A DNA stretch of 34,797 bases from SAR86 cluster bacterium (GCA_002401885.1 NVUL01000021.1:1-34797); one strand, 5' to 3'. Counted from the first letter of the stretch, positions 1 through 7,428 are shown. Made by a program: numbers and translations. Notes: generated by a model from the sequence alone, not told the origin.

Positions 1-921
1 GTGGTGATGATGGAAGAATTTGGTAAGGCGATGTTGGTTGAACCTTTCATTGCGAGTGCCGTACTTTCCGGTGGAGTGATAAGCGAGCAGGGCAGCAGTG
101 AACAGAAGGCTGAGCTACTCCCTAAGATTATGGAAGGTAAGTTGCAGCTTGCCTGTGCCTATGCAGAACCAGATAGCCGCTTCAACCTTGCAAATATTAA
201 GACGTCGGCAACCGTAAACGGCGACACTGTCAATCTCAATGGCAGCAAGACCGCAGTCTTGAATGGCTCGAACGCCGAGATATTGTTGGTTGTGGCGCGC
301 GAGTCGGGCGCGGCAACGGATAGCGAGGGTATCTCGGTGTTTATGGTAGATGCATCTAGCGCCGGTGTTTCGATTCAAGCCTTCGCCAATGTAGACGGGA
401 AAAAGTCTGCAGAAATTAACTTGAAAGATGTCAGTGTGCCGGTTTCGCAAAGGCTGGGAGCTTCAGGCTCCGCCTTGCAGGCATTGCAGGATAGCGTCGA
501 TCGCGCCACGCTAGCAGTGAGCGCCGAAGCGGTTGGAGCGATGGAATCGTTGTTGCACAAGACTGTAGAGTACAGTAAGACACGCAAACAGTTCGGCACG
601 GCTATCGGTACGTTCCAGGCATTGCAGCATCGCATGGCAGACATGTTTATAGAATGCCAATTGGCGCGTTCAATCGTGATCATGGCGGCGATGAAGTTAG
701 ACGGTGGCGAAGACGCGCTTGCAAAAACCAAGTCGGTTTCTGCTGCGAAGAGCCGTATCGGCAAGGCGATACAAAAAGTTGGTCAGGAAGCTATTCAGAT
801 TCATGGCGGTATCGGCATGACTGAGGAGTTAGATGTCGGCCATCTTTTCAAGTCGGTCACCGCTGCGGAAATCATGTTTGGCAATACTGATTACCACACC
901 CAGCGATTCGCGTCGCTCTAA
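1..921 (+). CDS. Acyl-CoA dehydrogenase, 5'-truncated, non-catalytic (beta-type) subunit
   Basis: C-terminal 306 residues of an acyl-CoA dehydrogenase (FAD flavoprotein, cytoplasmic). The gene enters from the left edge. Aligned by eye with the complete paralogue at 16339-17487, about 75 N-terminal residues are missing, and the GTG at position 1 is an internal Val, not a start. Visible motifs are LNGSK (about residue 79), RKQFGTAIGTFQALQHR (about 195-211) and IQIHGGIGMTEE (about 262-273). Where catalytic ACADs have Tyr-Glu-Gly-Thr near the C-terminus, this protein reads FGNT, so the usual Glu is Gly (residue 294). That is the pattern of the non-catalytic subunit of alpha2beta2 ACADs (known from actinobacterial steroid degradation); a catalytic partner would lie upstream of the window. 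It heads a same-strand run with the phosphatase-like, kinase and reductase genes. Confidence 0.9.
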   Translation: MVMMEEFGKAMLVEPFIASAVLSGGVISEQGSSEQKAELLPKIMEGKLQLACAYAEPDSRFNLANIKTSATVNGDTVNLNGSKTAVLNGSNAEILLVVARESGAATDSEGISVFMVDASSAGVSIQAFANVDGKKSAEINLKDVSVPVSQRLGASGSALQALQDSVDRATLAVSAEAVGAMESLLHKTVEYSKTRKQFGTAIGTFQALQHRMADMFIECQLARSIVIMAAMKLDGGEDALAKTKSVSAAKSRIGKAIQKVGQEAIQIHGGIGMTEELDVGHLFKSVTAAEIMFGNTDYHTQRFASL

Positions 922-973
922 GAGAAGTTTTCATGATTCTCTCTAACAGTCCCCGTAACCGGGTATCTACGCC

Positions 974-1684
974 GTGAGTGAACTAATATTAGTTCGCCAC
1001 GGGCAGGCGTCATTCGGCAAGGCTTCGTACGACAAGCTAAGCGAGAAAGGTGTTGAGCAGGTCAAAATTCTTGCAAGGCACTGGCAGGACGTGGGCGAGC
1101 AGTTCGATCATGTCTATAGCGGCACACTGCTGCGGCAAAAGGAGACGGCCAATGAATTGCTGTCTTTAGTCAAAGGCGCACCGACGGCCTCTATCGAAAA
1201 CCCCGCTCTCAATGAATACAACGGCGATCCCCTGATGCGCGTGTACTTGCGTGACCACGCAGCAGACGAGGGCTTCGACACACCTTTCTCTTGGCCCATA
1301 AAAGATGAGCGCCTATTTCAGACCGTGTTCGAGGCTGCCTGCGCAAAATGGATTCGAGGTGAGCTAAAGCCTAATGCAGAAGACAGCAATTTCGAATATT
1401 GGCAAGATTTTCAGAGCCGCGTCTATACCGCGGTTGATGAAATCATGGCGAGGCATAGCAGCGGCTCGCGAGTCTTAATTTCCACCTCTGGTGGTGTCAT
1501 AGCGATGGTGCTACAAAGAGTGTTGCAATTTCCCGATCAAGCAGTTATCACCACAAACTGGATGGTGCGCAATAGTTCCGTGAGCCGTGTTAAATACGGT
1601 CAAGGAAAGGTATCCTTGAGCCAGTTCAATAGCTTGCCACATCTCGAACGATCGGGCTTGCAAGAAATGATCACCTACAGATAA
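974..1684 (+). CDS. Histidine phosphatase family (PGAM-like) protein, second catalytic His replaced
   Basis: 236-residue member of the histidine phosphatase (phosphoglycerate mutase-like) superfamily. The nucleophile motif LVRHGQASF is at residues 6-14 (His9), the phosphate-pocket Arg is in LLRQKET (Arg54), and a likely acid/base Glu is in NEYNGD (Glu81). The late motif, normally SHGG, reads STSGG, placing Ser172 where the second catalytic His belongs, so phosphatase activity may be changed or lost. From memory, TSGG-type members are a recognised subgroup in ACAD neighbourhoods. The GTG start gives the family's usual N-terminus but has no clear Shine-Dalgarno; it overlaps the TGA of a possible 14-codon minicistron (933-977). 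It lies 52 bases after the ACAD and 16 before the kinase, so probably one operon. Substrate unknown. Confidence 0.85.
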   Translation: MSELILVRHGQASFGKASYDKLSEKGVEQVKILARHWQDVGEQFDHVYSGTLLRQKETANELLSLVKGAPTASIENPALNEYNGDPLMRVYLRDHAADEGFDTPFSWPIKDERLFQTVFEAACAKWIRGELKPNAEDSNFEYWQDFQSRVYTAVDEIMARHSSGSRVLISTSGGVIAMVLQRVLQFPDQAVITTNWMVRNSSVSRVKYGQGKVSLSQFNSLPHLERSGLQEMITYR

Positions 1685-1700
1685 AGCAAAGGAATTCGCA

Positions 1701-2780
1701 TTGACGAATAACGAACTAGTCGATCAAGCGGGCAGTATGCGTGAGGGCGAGGAGTTAGATCTCGATTGTCTTCGTCAGTACCTGGAGCCTGTGCTCGGCA
1801 GTGCGGCGGCAGCCTTAGAGGTTAAGCAATTTCCAGGAGGGTTTTCCAATCTTACCTACCTATTGAGTAGCGGAGATGAAAAGTGGGTGCTGCGCAGACC
1901 CCCTTTTGGGAGCACAGTAAAATCCGCTCACGACATGTCGAGAGAATTTAAGATTCTATCGGCTCTGCAAAAAGTCTATTCCTACGGGCCAGTGCCCATT
2001 CATTTCTGCGAGGATCACGAAATCCTCGGCTGCGATTTTTATCTGATGACCTATATCGAAGGTTTGGTTATCCGCAGAGAATATCCGAAAAGCCTAAATC
2101 TTAGTCCCGACCAGATTCGTCAGCAGCTCTTCAATTTCTTCGACGTGCTAAGCGAGCTACACTCGGTTGACCTTGTTGAAGCTGGGCTCGACACCTTCGG
2201 TCGACCCGAAGGCTATGTTAAGCGACAGGTAGAAGGTTGGTGTAAACGCTGGGGCGATGCGGTAACACCGGACACGATTAACTGTGATGCAACCATGCAG
2301 TGGTTGAATGACAATATGCCGGCAGAGAGTGGTAAGGCCAGCGTTATTCATAACGACTATAAGATGGACAATGTGATTTTCTCCGTTGAGAACCCGCTGA
2401 ATGTGATTGGGGTTCTAGATTGGGAGATGGCTACCGTTGGTGATCCCTTAATGGACCTAGGCTGTACTCTTGGTTATTGGGTCGAAACAGGGGATCCCGA
2501 CTTCTTTCGCGAGTACAGAGCGATGCCAAGTGATATTGAAGGTGCGCCTACCCGTGCGGAGATCGTCGCTCGCTTCCAAGAGAAGACGGGCATTGCAGTA
2601 GATAACTTTCCATTCTACTTTTGTTTCGGTCTGTTTCGGCTCGCAGTGATTGGTCAGCAGATCTACTATCGTTATTATCAGGGTCTCACCAAGGACAAAC
2701 GCTTCGCGATGATGGTTAAGAAAACTCACATCCTGCAGCAGATGTGCGAGATGATTATTGCTGGAGAAGTAACAACATAA
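1701..2780 (+). CDS. APH-family phosphotransferase, ACAD10/11 kinase-domain-like
   Basis: 359-residue aminoglycoside-phosphotransferase-fold kinase, of the type forming the N-terminal kinase domain of animal ACAD10/ACAD11 and the LvaA kinase of levulinate catabolism, which phosphorylates 4-hydroxyacyl-CoA. Seen here: a glycine-rich loop FPGGFSNLTY (44-53), the VLRRPP strand (63-68), the catalytic loop VIHNDYKMDN (215-224, Asp219 and Asn224) and the metal-binding LDWEMATVGDP (239-249). These features argue for an active kinase. The TTG start is chosen because AAAGGA lies 7 bases upstream; the next Met (residue 13) has no convincing ribosome site. Close spacing to the ACAD and phosphatase-like genes supports acyl-CoA rather than antibiotic phosphorylation. 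The precise substrate is inferred from family and context. Confidence 0.88.
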   Translation: MTNNELVDQAGSMREGEELDLDCLRQYLEPVLGSAAAALEVKQFPGGFSNLTYLLSSGDEKWVLRRPPFGSTVKSAHDMSREFKILSALQKVYSYGPVPIHFCEDHEILGCDFYLMTYIEGLVIRREYPKSLNLSPDQIRQQLFNFFDVLSELHSVDLVEAGLDTFGRPEGYVKRQVEGWCKRWGDAVTPDTINCDATMQWLNDNMPAESGKASVIHNDYKMDNVIFSVENPLNVIGVLDWEMATVGDPLMDLGCTLGYWVETGDPDFFREYRAMPSDIEGAPTRAEIVARFQEKTGIAVDNFPFYFCFGLFRLAVIGQQIYYRYYQGLTKDKRFAMMVKKTHILQQMCEMIIAGEVTT

Positions 2781-2815
2781 GAACTGTGACTATTGGCGCG
2801 TTGTAGATCAGTGCT

Positions 2816-2989
2816 ATTTGTAAATTGCTAGAATTAGGAAGAGATACACTCATAGAAACTCTCTATCTGGACATTGTTGAGATGCGATTTATTTGTACGT
2901 AGCTAGAATTAGGAAGAGATACACTCATAGAAACTCTCTATCTGGACATTGTTGAGATACGATTTATTTGTACGTAGCTAGAATTAGGA
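2816..2989. repeat. 75-bp direct tandem repeat, about 2.3 copies
   Basis: A 75-base unit is repeated head to tail. Core copies start with GCTAGAATTAGGA at 2827 and 2902, and a third, truncated copy (2977-2989) keeps only these 13 bases. The two full copies differ at very few positions (for example GATGCG against GATACG). ATTTGTA upstream of the first copy (2816-2822) matches 2891-2897, so the similarity extends leftward. Every copy has the -10-like hexamer TAGAAT, and the last supplies the AGGA (2986-2989) that serves as ribosome site for the reductase at 3000. All frames contain stops, so it is non-coding. It fills nearly all of the 219-base gap. Confidence 0.93.
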
Positions 2990-2999
2990 TAATAGAAAA

Positions 3000-3785
3000 A
3001 TGACCCTCAATATCAGTGAACTCTTTTCCGTAGCCGGCAAGGTGGCAATAGTCACTGGCGGCTCCAGAGGTATAGGCAAGATGATCGCCGAGGGCTATGT
3101 TGCCAATGGCGTAAAAACCTATATCACAGCTCGTAAAGCGGAAGCTTGTGAGGCAACGGCCAAGGAGCTGTCGACTCAGGGAGAGTGCTTTGCGATTCCA
3201 GCGGACCTATCTACCAAAGAGGGTAGAGACTCTTTCGTGACTGAAATTAAAAAACGCGAACAGAAGATCGACATACTCGTAAACAATGCAGGCGCTGCGT
3301 GGGGCGCTCCCTTCGAAGAATATCCAGACGAAGGTTATGACAAGGTTATGGACATCAACGTGAAGGCGATATTCACACTAACTCGCGACTTAATGCCCCT
3401 GCTTTGCAAGGATTCTAGCCCTGAAGAGCCGAGTAGAGTTATCAATATAGGCTCTATAGACGGACTGCGTGTCTCTACTATGGATAATTTTGCCTACGGA
3501 GCGAGTAAGGCGGCCGTGCATTTTCTCACTAAGAATTTGGCGGTACGATTGGCGCCGAAGGGGCTTACGGTGAATGCGATCGCGCCAGGTGCATTTGAGA
3601 GCCAGATGATGGATCACACGCTGAGTAAATTCCGCGACAAGATAGAAGAAGAAAACCCACTTGGTCGAATAGGTCGCCCAACTGATATGGCAGGACTGGC
3701 GCTGTTTTTGGCCTCGAATGCTTCCAAATACATGACGGGGCAGATAATTGCTATCGACGGTGGGCGCAACTTGGGCTCCCGTTAG
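3000..3785 (+). CDS. Short-chain dehydrogenase/reductase, RhlG-like
   Basis: 261-residue classical SDR of the Rossmann-fold NAD(P)H oxidoreductases. The cofactor motif TGGSRGIG is at 19-26, NNAG at 95-98, the catalytic Ser is in NIGSIDG (Ser152) and the YGASK motif gives Tyr166 and Lys170. The sequence most resembles RhlG-type beta-ketoacyl reductases (GKVAIVTGGSRGIGKMIAEG, ITARKAEACE, YMTGQIIAIDGG), so a 3-oxo- or 4-oxo-acyl thioester reductase is likely. In the levulinate (lva) pathway an SDR produces the hydroxyacyl-CoA that the kinase phosphorylates, which fits its place here, though substrate cannot be read from sequence. The start is set by ATG with AGGA 10 bases upstream, inside the tandem repeat. 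It may have its own promoter in the repeat. Confidence 0.92.
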   Translation: MTLNISELFSVAGKVAIVTGGSRGIGKMIAEGYVANGVKTYITARKAEACEATAKELSTQGECFAIPADLSTKEGRDSFVTEIKKREQKIDILVNNAGAAWGAPFEEYPDEGYDKVMDINVKAIFTLTRDLMPLLCKDSSPEEPSRVINIGSIDGLRVSTMDNFAYGASKAAVHFLTKNLAVRLAPKGLTVNAIAPGAFESQMMDHTLSKFRDKIEEENPLGRIGRPTDMAGLALFLASNASKYMTGQIIAIDGGRNLGSR

Positions 3786-3948
3786 CCTCCTTCCTCAGTC
3801 GATTCCATCCGGGCAGGTTTCCGAACTCACGACAAGGCTTAAGTTATCTAGCAGCGGCAGAAGGGCGGTTTATCGCGAAACCCCTTCATTGTCGTGCGCT
3901 TCAATGGTACTTTTACGGCTCTCTAGCATTCATCGAAACGAGTAGCCT

Positions 3949-4602
3949 GTGAATTCAGTTAGCCTTCCAAAGATAGTTGTAATCTGTGTCGCCTTCGTAA
4001 GTGGATTTTGCATAATGACGGTCGAGATGTTGGGTGCGCGGATCATGGCGCCGTATTTCGGTGGAAGCATTTCCGTTTGGGGCAGCCTCATTACTGTTTT
4101 TATGTTGGCGTTATCTGTGGGCTATCTAGTCGGCGGCCGCCTCTCCACGCGCAACCCCAACCCCAAGACTTTCGCGCTCTTTTTTATCGGTGCTGCAATC
4201 TCCTCCATCCCTATTATCGTCTTCGCCGATGCGATTATGCGGCCGATATTTTTGACGATAGAAGATCCTCGCTATGGTTCACTGTTCGCCTCAATCTTTC
4301 TGTATTTCATTCCTACGAGCATACTCGGCATGATCTCGCCTTACTCGGTGCGACTGATGGTGGACTCGCATGAACACAGCGGTCATATGGCGGGATTGCT
4401 GTTCTTCGTCTCTACGATCGGTAGTGCAGGTGGAACGCTAGCAACCAGTTTCTATTTCGTCTTGTGGTTCGATGTAAATCAGATTCTCTGGGGCGCCGTT
4501 GCTGTGTTGCTGCTGGCGGGTTCAGTAATTCTTCTGATCAATTATCTATTGCAAAAAAGAGCTACAGACTCTCAGGTTTTGGGCTATGAAAAACAGATTT
4601 AA
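3949..4602 (+). CDS. Membrane half of a split fused MFS/spermidine-synthase-type protein
   Basis: 217-residue integral membrane protein with about six hydrophobic segments (roughly 8-28, 43-63, 74-94, 112-132, 148-172, 178-200). The first helices, with VEMLGARIMAPYFGG (25-39) and VGYLVGGRLS (57-66), match the N-terminal membrane region of proteins usually fused to a spermidine-synthase-like domain. Here the soluble half is the next gene, which overlaps this one by 17 bases in another frame, so the two are translationally linked and probably form one complex. The GTG start is inferred from the family N-terminus; its ribosome site is weak. The 163 bases before it hold nothing I recognise. Role unknown; the family is often annotated from the synthase domain alone. 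Confidence 0.82.
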   Translation: MNSVSLPKIVVICVAFVSGFCIMTVEMLGARIMAPYFGGSISVWGSLITVFMLALSVGYLVGGRLSTRNPNPKTFALFFIGAAISSIPIIVFADAIMRPIFLTIEDPRYGSLFASIFLYFIPTSILGMISPYSVRLMVDSHEHSGHMAGLLFFVSTIGSAGGTLATSFYFVLWFDVNQILWGAVAVLLLAGSVILLINYLLQKRATDSQVLGYEKQI

Positions 4603-5491
4603 GCTACTACTTTCACTTGTTTCATTCTGTGGGCTGCTGGCGATTACGCAGAGCCTCGTTGCAGCGGAAGTGATTCATGAAGAAAAATCGCTCTATCGTG
4701 ATATTAATGTTGTGCAAACAGGTGATCGGCGCTGTCTGATATTCAATGTGCATCGAGGCGATAGAAACCAAACCTGTGTCGATGTGAATAACCGCGATGA
4801 GCTGATATTTAGCTATACCAAGATGAGCTTCGCTGGCTTGCTTTTGACACCAGAGCCAAAGAAAATTCTTATTGCCGGGCTTGGCGGGGGAACTCTTCCC
4901 CTGGCATTCAATGACCTATTTCCCGATGCGCAGATCGATGTGGTCGAGGTTGATCAAGCCGTGGTCAATGTCGCAAAGGAGTTCTTCTTTTTTGAAGAGA
5001 ACGCGAACATGAGCGTTGCAGTGAATGACGCTAGGGTATTCGTAAAGCGTGCCGGTATTCTTGGAGAGAAATACGACTACATAATCCTCGATGCTTTCGG
5101 TGGCGACTACATACCCGAACATCTGCTGACTCAGGAGTTCCTTGAGGAAGTTAAGCAGATCATGACTGAAGATGCCGTGTTAGTTGCGAATACATTCTCT
5201 ACCAGCCGCTTCTATGATCATGAATCTGTAACGTATCAGCGCGTGTTTGGCGAGTTCTTCAACTTCAAGCTGCCCACCAGTGGCAATCGCATGATAATTA
5301 CGCAGCTGGATCCGTTGCCGCCTCGTGGAAATCTAATAACGCGGTCGCAGGCTCTCGCACCTTCTCTGGAGAAGTTCGGTGTGCCATTGCTCGAGTATCC
5401 CAACCGCCTGTCTACGCGGGTGGATTGGGATATGAGCCGTCGTGTTCTTACTGATCAATATTCCCCGGCGAATTTATTGCAAGGCAATTAG
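4586..5491 (+). CDS. Spermidine-synthase-like protein with N-terminal signal peptide
   Basis: 301 residues. A strong Sec-type signal (Lys/Arg start, hydrophobic 7-24, likely cut after VAA at residue 27) precedes a Rossmann-like aminopropyltransferase/methyltransferase domain: glycine loop GLGGGTLP (98-105), acidic VEVD (120-123), NDAR (147-150) and LDAFGGDYIPEHLLTQEF (168-185). The last replaces the DSSDP active-site loop of true spermidine synthases, so polyamine synthesis is doubtful. It overlaps the membrane half by 17 bases. If the signal works, the nucleotide-type binding fold sits in the periplasm or is tethered there, which is odd for a decarboxylated-SAM enzyme; otherwise the segment is an extra membrane helix completing the partner's bundle. 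Reaction unknown. Confidence 0.82.
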   Translation: MKNRFKLLLSLVSFCGLLAITQSLVAAEVIHEEKSLYRDINVVQTGDRRCLIFNVHRGDRNQTCVDVNNRDELIFSYTKMSFAGLLLTPEPKKILIAGLGGGTLPLAFNDLFPDAQIDVVEVDQAVVNVAKEFFFFEENANMSVAVNDARVFVKRAGILGEKYDYIILDAFGGDYIPEHLLTQEFLEEVKQIMTEDAVLVANTFSTSRFYDHESVTYQRVFGEFFNFKLPTSGNRMIITQLDPLPPRGNLITRSQALAPSLEKFGVPLLEYPNRLSTRVDWDMSRRVLTDQYSPANLLQGN

Positions 5492-5518
5492 GAAATGCAG
5501 GTCTATAGGAGAATAGCT

Positions 5519-6358
5519 ATGCTGAAGCGAGCGATTATAAATAGCTTTATCTTAAGCGCATCACTAATTGTGATGGCTGTAAATAGTTATGCAAGCGAGT
5601 CAATCGATGCAGATGTAGTTTACGGGCACAAAGATGGTATGGCGCTCGTGTATGACGTAATTAAGCCAGCGGAGCCAAACGGCGCAGCTATTGTATTTAT
5701 GGTAAGTGGCGGTTGGTATTCGCGGTGGGCGCCGCCGGAGAATCGTGCAGAGCAGTTCGCCTATATGCTGGATGAGGGATTTACTGTAATTCCCGTGCAT
5801 CACGGAAGCGCTCCGCGTTACTACGTGCCGGAAGCCTATGCCGATGTGAGCCGCGCTATACGGCACATTAAAATGCATGGCGACAGGCACGGCATTGATA
5901 CGAATCGCATTGGAGTGTTTGGTGGCAGTGCGGGCGGGCATCTGTCATTGATGCTCGGTCTCAATTCAGATCAGGGCAAGGCTGATGCACAAGACGAAGT
6001 GATGCGTCAGGACAACAGTGTGGCTGCTGTGGTTGCCTACTTTCCTCCAGTGGATCTACGTGAGATTACTGGGCCTAACGATAGATTTCCTGCATTGAAC
6101 TTCTCACAAGATAAAGCGGCGGCTATATCGCCTATTCTGTACGCAGATGCAGGTGACCCACCTACGCTATTGATACACGGCGATGCTGATGAGCTTGTGA
6201 ACATTAGCAATTCCGAGATCATGCATGCTGAGTTTAAGAAGCAAAGCGTCACCAGTGAATTCATAACCATCCCTGGAGCAGGGCATGGCTTTCGCGGTGA
6301 AGATGCGGACACTGCAGCAGCGGCCAGCTTGGCATGGTTTACGAAGTACCTTCTTTAA
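5519..6358 (+). CDS. Exported alpha/beta hydrolase (BD-FAE-like esterase)
   Basis: 279 residues with a signal peptide (hydrophobic about 6-21, likely cut after YAS at 26) and an alpha/beta-hydrolase fold of the esterase/lipase group. The oxyanion segment reads VSGGWYS (62-68) instead of HGGG, the nucleophile elbow is GGSAGG (Ser137), the acid is in HGDADELV (Asp224 most likely) and the His is in GAGHGF (His256). The ATG at 5519 is chosen because AGGAGA (5507-5512) is 6 bases upstream; the earlier in-frame ATG at 5495 has only a ribosome site that is too close, and would put eight residues before the signal. It lies 27 bases after the synthase-like gene and ends at a terminator, so it closes that operon. 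Likely hydrolyses esters in the periplasm; substrate unknown. Confidence 0.87.
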   Translation: MLKRAIINSFILSASLIVMAVNSYASESIDADVVYGHKDGMALVYDVIKPAEPNGAAIVFMVSGGWYSRWAPPENRAEQFAYMLDEGFTVIPVHHGSAPRYYVPEAYADVSRAIRHIKMHGDRHGIDTNRIGVFGGSAGGHLSLMLGLNSDQGKADAQDEVMRQDNSVAAVVAYFPPVDLREITGPNDRFPALNFSQDKAAAISPILYADAGDPPTLLIHGDADELVNISNSEIMHAEFKKQSVTSEFITIPGAGHGFRGEDADTAAAASLAWFTKYLL

Positions 6359-6377
6359 AATCTTAAGTTGGGAAAGG

Positions 6378-6414
6378 AATCGCCGTGGGTTAGAACAACT
6401 TCGGCGATTTTTTC
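6378..6414 (+). terminator. Intrinsic terminator after the hydrolase gene
   Basis: Perfect 8-bp inverted repeat AATCGCCG (6378-6385) / CGGCGATT (6402-6409) with a 16-base loop that can pair further, followed by a run of T. It sits 19 bases after the hydrolase stop, between convergent genes. The T-run is on the plus strand, so it mainly serves the plus-strand operon. Confidence 0.8.
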
Positions 6415-6439
6415 GTGCGGGCAGTATAAGGTCAGCTGT

Positions 6440-7312
6440 TTAAGAGCCGCTGATGATTTCTCGAAGGTTCTCGATATTCAGTAGTTCAATCTCTCGATTG
6501 TTAACGCTTATCAATCCTTTCTTCTGCAAGGAAGTGAAGATTCGGCTAACCGTTTCAACAGTAAGTCCCAAATACTCCCCGATATCACCGCGAGTCATCG
6601 AGAGTAGGAATCGAGTTGGTGACAGCGAAACACGAGCGTAACGGCTCGAGAGGCCTAGAAGAAAGGATGCAGTGCGTTCCTCGGCGGTATAGCTACTGAG
6701 AAGTGTATGTATTTGCTGGTCTTTCGCTATTTCATTGCCCATTATTGCAAAGAAATGGTGCTGCAGAGAGGGTAGTTCTTGACTGAGTTTTTCCAGCTGA
6801 GAAAAGGGTATTTCGCAGATAGATGAGTGCTCTAGCGCGGCTGTGGAGTTCGCGTACTTGTGACTCGCAATGCCGTCCATGCCGATAATCTCGCCCGGCA
6901 TATAGAATCCTGTAACGCGGCCTTGACCGCTGTCGCTTAGAAAATAGGACTTAAAGCTGCCGGAGCGAACTGCGTATACAGACTTAAATTCATCACTCTG
7001 GCGGTAGAGATGCTCGCCTTTCTTGAAGGGTCGATTCCTTTCTACTATGGCATCTAGCTGATGTATCTCAGACTTATTTAAGGCGATAGGAAGGCAGAGT
7101 TCGCTCAGACGGCAACTGGCGCAGGATACGGCGGAGTTATGAGGGCAAATCTTGAGTACAGTTGCGCTCGGCCGTACAGGAATCTTGCCCCCTGTCGTGG
7201 CTAGCTTAGCTGCTTCAATATCTGATTTCTTCTCTACTGAATTGGCCACTAAAATTGCTCTCGAACCTTCGGAGTTGGTCTGTGTTTGATTTGCAGACCA
7301 GAATTGTGACAT
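6440..7312 (-). CDS. fnr: FNR/ANR-type oxygen-sensing transcription regulator
   Basis: 290-residue Crp/Fnr regulator that switches genes at low oxygen through a [4Fe-4S] cluster. Cysteines at 64, 67 and 73 reproduce the C-x2-C-x5-C spacing of E. coli FNR, and Cys166 in SICEIPF matches its fourth ligand. The cyclic-nucleotide-like beta roll follows (about 80-180), then the dimer helix and a helix-turn-helix with LTVETVSR (250-257), whose Glu253, Ser256 and Arg257 are the residues that read TTGAT half-sites. The N-terminus is about 44 residues longer than in E. coli FNR and is low in homology; the ATG at 7312 lacks a clear ribosome site, so a downstream non-ATG start is possible. A 17-base palindrome lies just upstream (7324-7340). 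An FNR box lies before the neighbouring usp gene. Confidence 0.95.
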   Translation of the reverse strand: MSQFWSANQTQTNSEGSRAILVANSVEKKSDIEAAKLATTGGKIPVRPSATVLKICPHNSAVSCASCRLSELCLPIALNKSEIHQLDAIVERNRPFKKGEHLYRQSDEFKSVYAVRSGSFKSYFLSDSGQGRVTGFYMPGEIIGMDGIASHKYANSTAALEHSSICEIPFSQLEKLSQELPSLQHHFFAIMGNEIAKDQQIHTLLSSYTAEERTASFLLGLSSRYARVSLSPTRFLLSMTRGDIGEYLGLTVETVSRIFTSLQKKGLISVNNREIELLNIENLREIISGS

Positions 7313-7323
7313 TAAATTGATGG

Positions 7324-7340
7324 CTATACAATTTGTATAG
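7324..7340. promoter_or_regulatory. 17-bp palindrome immediately upstream of fnr
   Basis: CTATACAATTTGTATAG is a perfect palindrome about a central base (8-base arms). It ends 11 bases before the fnr start codon, in the 5' leader or core promoter. It does not match the FNR consensus TTGAT-N4-ATCAA. It could be an operator for another dimeric regulator, or an RNA hairpin that covers the ribosome site; sequence alone cannot decide. Confidence 0.6.
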
Positions 7341-7428
7341 TGAGATTCGGCCGCGCTCGCGGAATTGGCCTAGATATTGGGCTTAGGCAAGGCTGGTTGC
7401 TGTTATATAGCTGAACGCGTGCTACCGC

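Noticed and set aside
1..3. GTG as a start codon of the first acyl-CoA dehydrogenase
   Set aside because: Alignment with the complete paralogue shows about 75 residues missing; the gene enters from outside the window.
1701..2780. Aminoglycoside resistance phosphotransferase
   Set aside because: The fold is shared, but the sequence and ACAD context fit the acyl-CoA kinase group.
2816..2989. CRISPR array
   Set aside because: The 75-base units are contiguous tandem copies without variable spacers, and no cas genes are present.
3748..3945. 65-codon frame running from the SDR end into the gap
   Set aside because: Overlaps the conserved C-terminus of the SDR in another frame, has no ribosome site, and the product looks like nothing known.
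5495..5518. Earlier ATG for the alpha/beta hydrolase
   Set aside because: Its only ribosome site is directly against the ATG, and the start at 5519 has AGGAGA at ideal spacing and begins the signal peptide.
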